From positions 1 through 43,633 of the forward strand of contig JAOTWP010000018.1 of NCBI GenBank assembly GCA_029862975.1: DNA of 43,633 bases. The letters run 5' to 3'. Numbering within the stretch: position 1 is the stretch's first letter; each line of letters opens with the position of its first letter. Shown here piece after piece: positions 41,490-43,633 of this stretch. The position numbers were made by a program, and so were the translations under genes. Under the pieces are notes generated by a model, which was given only the letters and a program-made list of their open reading frames with translations, was not told the DNA's origin and searched no databases. The stretch is from Acidobacteriota bacterium. GTDB taxonomy: Bacteria; Acidobacteriota; Thermoanaerobaculia; Multivoradales; JAHEKO01.

Positions 41490-42257
41490 TTGAGACAGGC
41501 CGAGCCCTGGCGATTCCCGCGGCAGAGCCACGAGCTGCTGGACCGCATCGCCGCCAGCCTTCGACCGGACCACCCGGCCCTCGAGGAGTGGTTCTCGAAC
41601 TACTGCCGGCAGCACCGGCAGCGGCTCGTGGCCGACCTCCACATCGTCGGCCGACACGTCGAGCCCGGCGCCCGAATCCTGGAGTATGGGGCGATCCCGC
41701 TGCTGATGACCGGTGCCCTGAAGGCCCTCGACTACGAGGTCAGTGCCGTCGACCTCGAGCCCGAGCGCTTCGCGACGGCGATCGCGAAGCTCGGTCTCGA
41801 CGTCAGGCGCTGCGACGTCGAGACCGAGCCGGTCCCATTCGACGCCGAGAGCTTCGACGTGGTGCTGTTCAACGAGCTCTTCGAGCATCTGCGGATCAAC
41901 CCCGTGTTCACGTTGGGTGAGGTTCACCGTGTGCTCAGGCGCGGAGGCCGGCTGCTGCTGTCGACCCCCAACCTCCGGTCCTTCCGCGGCATCCGCAACC
42001 TGGTGCTCCACAACCAGGGCCACGCCGCTTCGGCCGGCATCTACCGGCAGTACGAGAAGCTCGAGACGCTCGGCCACATGGGACACGTCCGGGAGTACAC
42101 CACGCGCGAGGTGACGGAGTTCCTCGGCCGAGTCGGCTTTCGGATCGACACCCTCATCTACCGCGGCGGCCACGGCAGGGGCCTGGTCGGCCTCGCGGAG
42201 CGGCTGGTGCCGTCGATGCGCCCCTTCTTCACGCTCGTCGCCACGAGGGGCGGCTGA
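41490..42257 (+). CDS. Class I SAM-dependent methyltransferase
   Basis: ARILEYGAIPLLMTGALKALDYEVSAVDLEPER, SFDVVLFNELFEHL, GEVHRVLRRGGRLLLSTPN. TTG start proposed. Confidence 0.85.
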   Translation: MRQAEPWRFPRQSHELLDRIAASLRPDHPALEEWFSNYCRQHRQRLVADLHIVGRHVEPGARILEYGAIPLLMTGALKALDYEVSAVDLEPERFATAIAKLGLDVRRCDVETEPVPFDAESFDVVLFNELFEHLRINPVFTLGEVHRVLRRGGRLLLSTPNLRSFRGIRNLVLHNQGHAASAGIYRQYEKLETLGHMGHVREYTTREVTEFLGRVGFRIDTLIYRGGHGRGLVGLAERLVPSMRPFFTLVATRGG

Positions 42258-42259
42258 AG

Positions 42260-43168
42260 ATGCGCGCGCCCGAGATCGGTATGCGCATCTTCGTCGTCGG
42301 CGTGCCGCGCTCGGGCACGACGCTGGTGCAGAGTCTGCTGGCGGCGCACAGCAGCGTGACCTCTTTCACGGAGAGCCACTTCTTCGACCGCCATTTCACC
42401 CTGCTGCCCGCGACCTCGCGGCCTGTCCTGACCAGGAATCCCGGGCCACGGCTGCAGCAGTTCCTCGACGAGAACGGCGAGCAGGCGCCGCCAGCGGCCG
42501 CCTGGTTCCAAGCGACGGGCCGCAGGGCGCTCGGGTTGCGGCCGCTGGTGCCGCTGTGGACCGAGCCTGTCGCGCGACGACTGCTGCGAGTGCTGGACGA
42601 GCTGGCGCTCAGGCGAGGCGCCTCGAGCTGGGTCGAGAAGACGCCCCGGCACCTGCGCTTCATCCCCTTCCTCGACAGGGTTTCGGGTGCCGAGGCGCGG
42701 ACCCTCTTCGTCCACGTGATCCGGAAGGGCCTGGAGGTCGTAGCGTCGCTGCACCAGGCCTCGCAGAGCTGGGAGCGGCCCTACGGTCTGGACGAGTGCG
42801 TCAACCGCTGGAACGACGAGCTCGGCTTCTCGCTGGGCCGGATCGCGGCGCCGAACGATCACTTCGTCTTCTACGAAGAGCTCACCGCCCGGCCCGAGGC
42901 GGCGCTGCGGCGGCTCCTCGCCGGGCTGGGCCTCCGCTGGGAGCCCGAGATCCTCGAGCGCTATGCCGCGGCGGCCGACCGGCTGACCACCACCGACGAG
43001 GCCTGGAAAGCGGACGTCGGCCGCAGGATCCGTCGCTCCGCGACCTCCGGGCGCAGGCTGAACGCGGAGCAGCGGGACCGGATCCGCGGGTGGCTGCGTC
43101 ACGACCTCTACGAACGGCTCCGCGAAGCCGCCGCACGGCGTTCCGCCGACACCGGCGGCCCCGGTTGA
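42260..43168 (+). CDS. Sulfotransferase family protein
   Basis: IFVVGVPRSGTTLVQSLLAAHSSVTSFTESHFF (PAPS 5'-PSB), WVEKTPRHLRFIPF, FVHVIRKGLEVVASLHQASQSW. Confidence 0.88.
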   Translation: MRAPEIGMRIFVVGVPRSGTTLVQSLLAAHSSVTSFTESHFFDRHFTLLPATSRPVLTRNPGPRLQQFLDENGEQAPPAAAWFQATGRRALGLRPLVPLWTEPVARRLLRVLDELALRRGASSWVEKTPRHLRFIPFLDRVSGAEARTLFVHVIRKGLEVVASLHQASQSWERPYGLDECVNRWNDELGFSLGRIAAPNDHFVFYEELTARPEAALRRLLAGLGLRWEPEILERYAAAADRLTTTDEAWKADVGRRIRRSATSGRRLNAEQRDRIRGWLRHDLYERLREAAARRSADTGGPG

Positions 43169-43175
43169 GGGCGCG

Positions 43176-43633
43176 ATGAGCGATCGCCCTGTCGTCTCCG
43201 TCGTGGTGCCCTTCTTCAACAACAAGCGCCACATCGCCGCCTGCATCGAGTCCCTGCTCGGACAGCGAGAGGTCGGCGGGCCCTACGAGCTCATCCTGAT
43301 CGACAACCGGTCGACCGACGGCTCGGCGTCGATCGTCGCGGGCTTCAGCGGGCTGACCCTCCTCGACGAGCAGACTCCCGGGGCCTACGCGGCGCGCAAC
43401 ACCGGCATTCGGGCGGCGCGGGCTCCGCTGATCGCGTTCACCGATGCCGATTGCGTCGTCGACGCCGACTGGCTGCGGGCGATCCGTGACGGCATGCGGG
43501 AACCCTCGATCGGGATCCTGCTCGGCCATATCCGCTATCCCGGGCGGGCGTCGCCGGCGATGCGGCTGCTCGGCGCCTACGAGAACGCCAAGACCGAGTA
43601 CGTGATGAACCACTGCCCGCCGGCCTTGCACTA
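43176..43633 (+). CDS. Glycosyltransferase family 2 (truncated by window end)
   Basis: MSDRPVVSVVVPFFNNKRHIAACIESLLGQ...ELILIDNRSTDGSASIV..AARNTGIRAARAPLIAFTDADCVVDADWL. Confidence 0.9.
   Translation, partial: MSDRPVVSVVVPFFNNKRHIAACIESLLGQREVGGPYELILIDNRSTDGSASIVAGFSGLTLLDEQTPGAYAARNTGIRAARAPLIAFTDADCVVDADWLRAIRDGMREPSIGILLGHIRYPGRASPAMRLLGAYENAKTEYVMNHCPPALH

Overview
This is a GC-rich bacterial chromosomal window. The repeated C-terminal tag and overall gene style suggest an Acidobacteriota/Thermoanaerobaculia-like genome, but that is inference only. About 30 genes are supportable. Left part: isoleucyl-tRNA synthetase with altered class-I signature motifs, an adjacent tRNA-Ile(GAT)-like element, a sulfatase-like membrane protein, a DUF5916-type outer-membrane protein, a choice-of-anchor B/LVIVD protein and a multicopper oxidase. 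Middle: several secreted repeat or beta-propeller proteins, a cytochrome c, a CPBP protease, a GNAT enzyme, a TonB-C protein, a Tat-exported dienelactone hydrolase and a Phd/VapC module. Right third (about 29.2-43.6 kb): a putative surface-glycan or secondary-metabolite locus with a polytopic membrane protein, two sulfotransferases, GT1/GT4/GT2 glycosyltransferases, a Wzx-type flippase, a one-module NRPS (C-A-PCP-TE) and a methyltransferase. The two strongest unexplained signals are: (1) an almost invariant extreme C-terminal motif, [ILV]FADGFESGDTSAWSxxVP-stop, on five otherwise unrelated exported proteins, which looks like a sorting or anchoring tag; and (2) the NRPS plus sulfotransferase plus flippase locus. 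All calls are by eye from the sequence and supplied translations; no database search was run.
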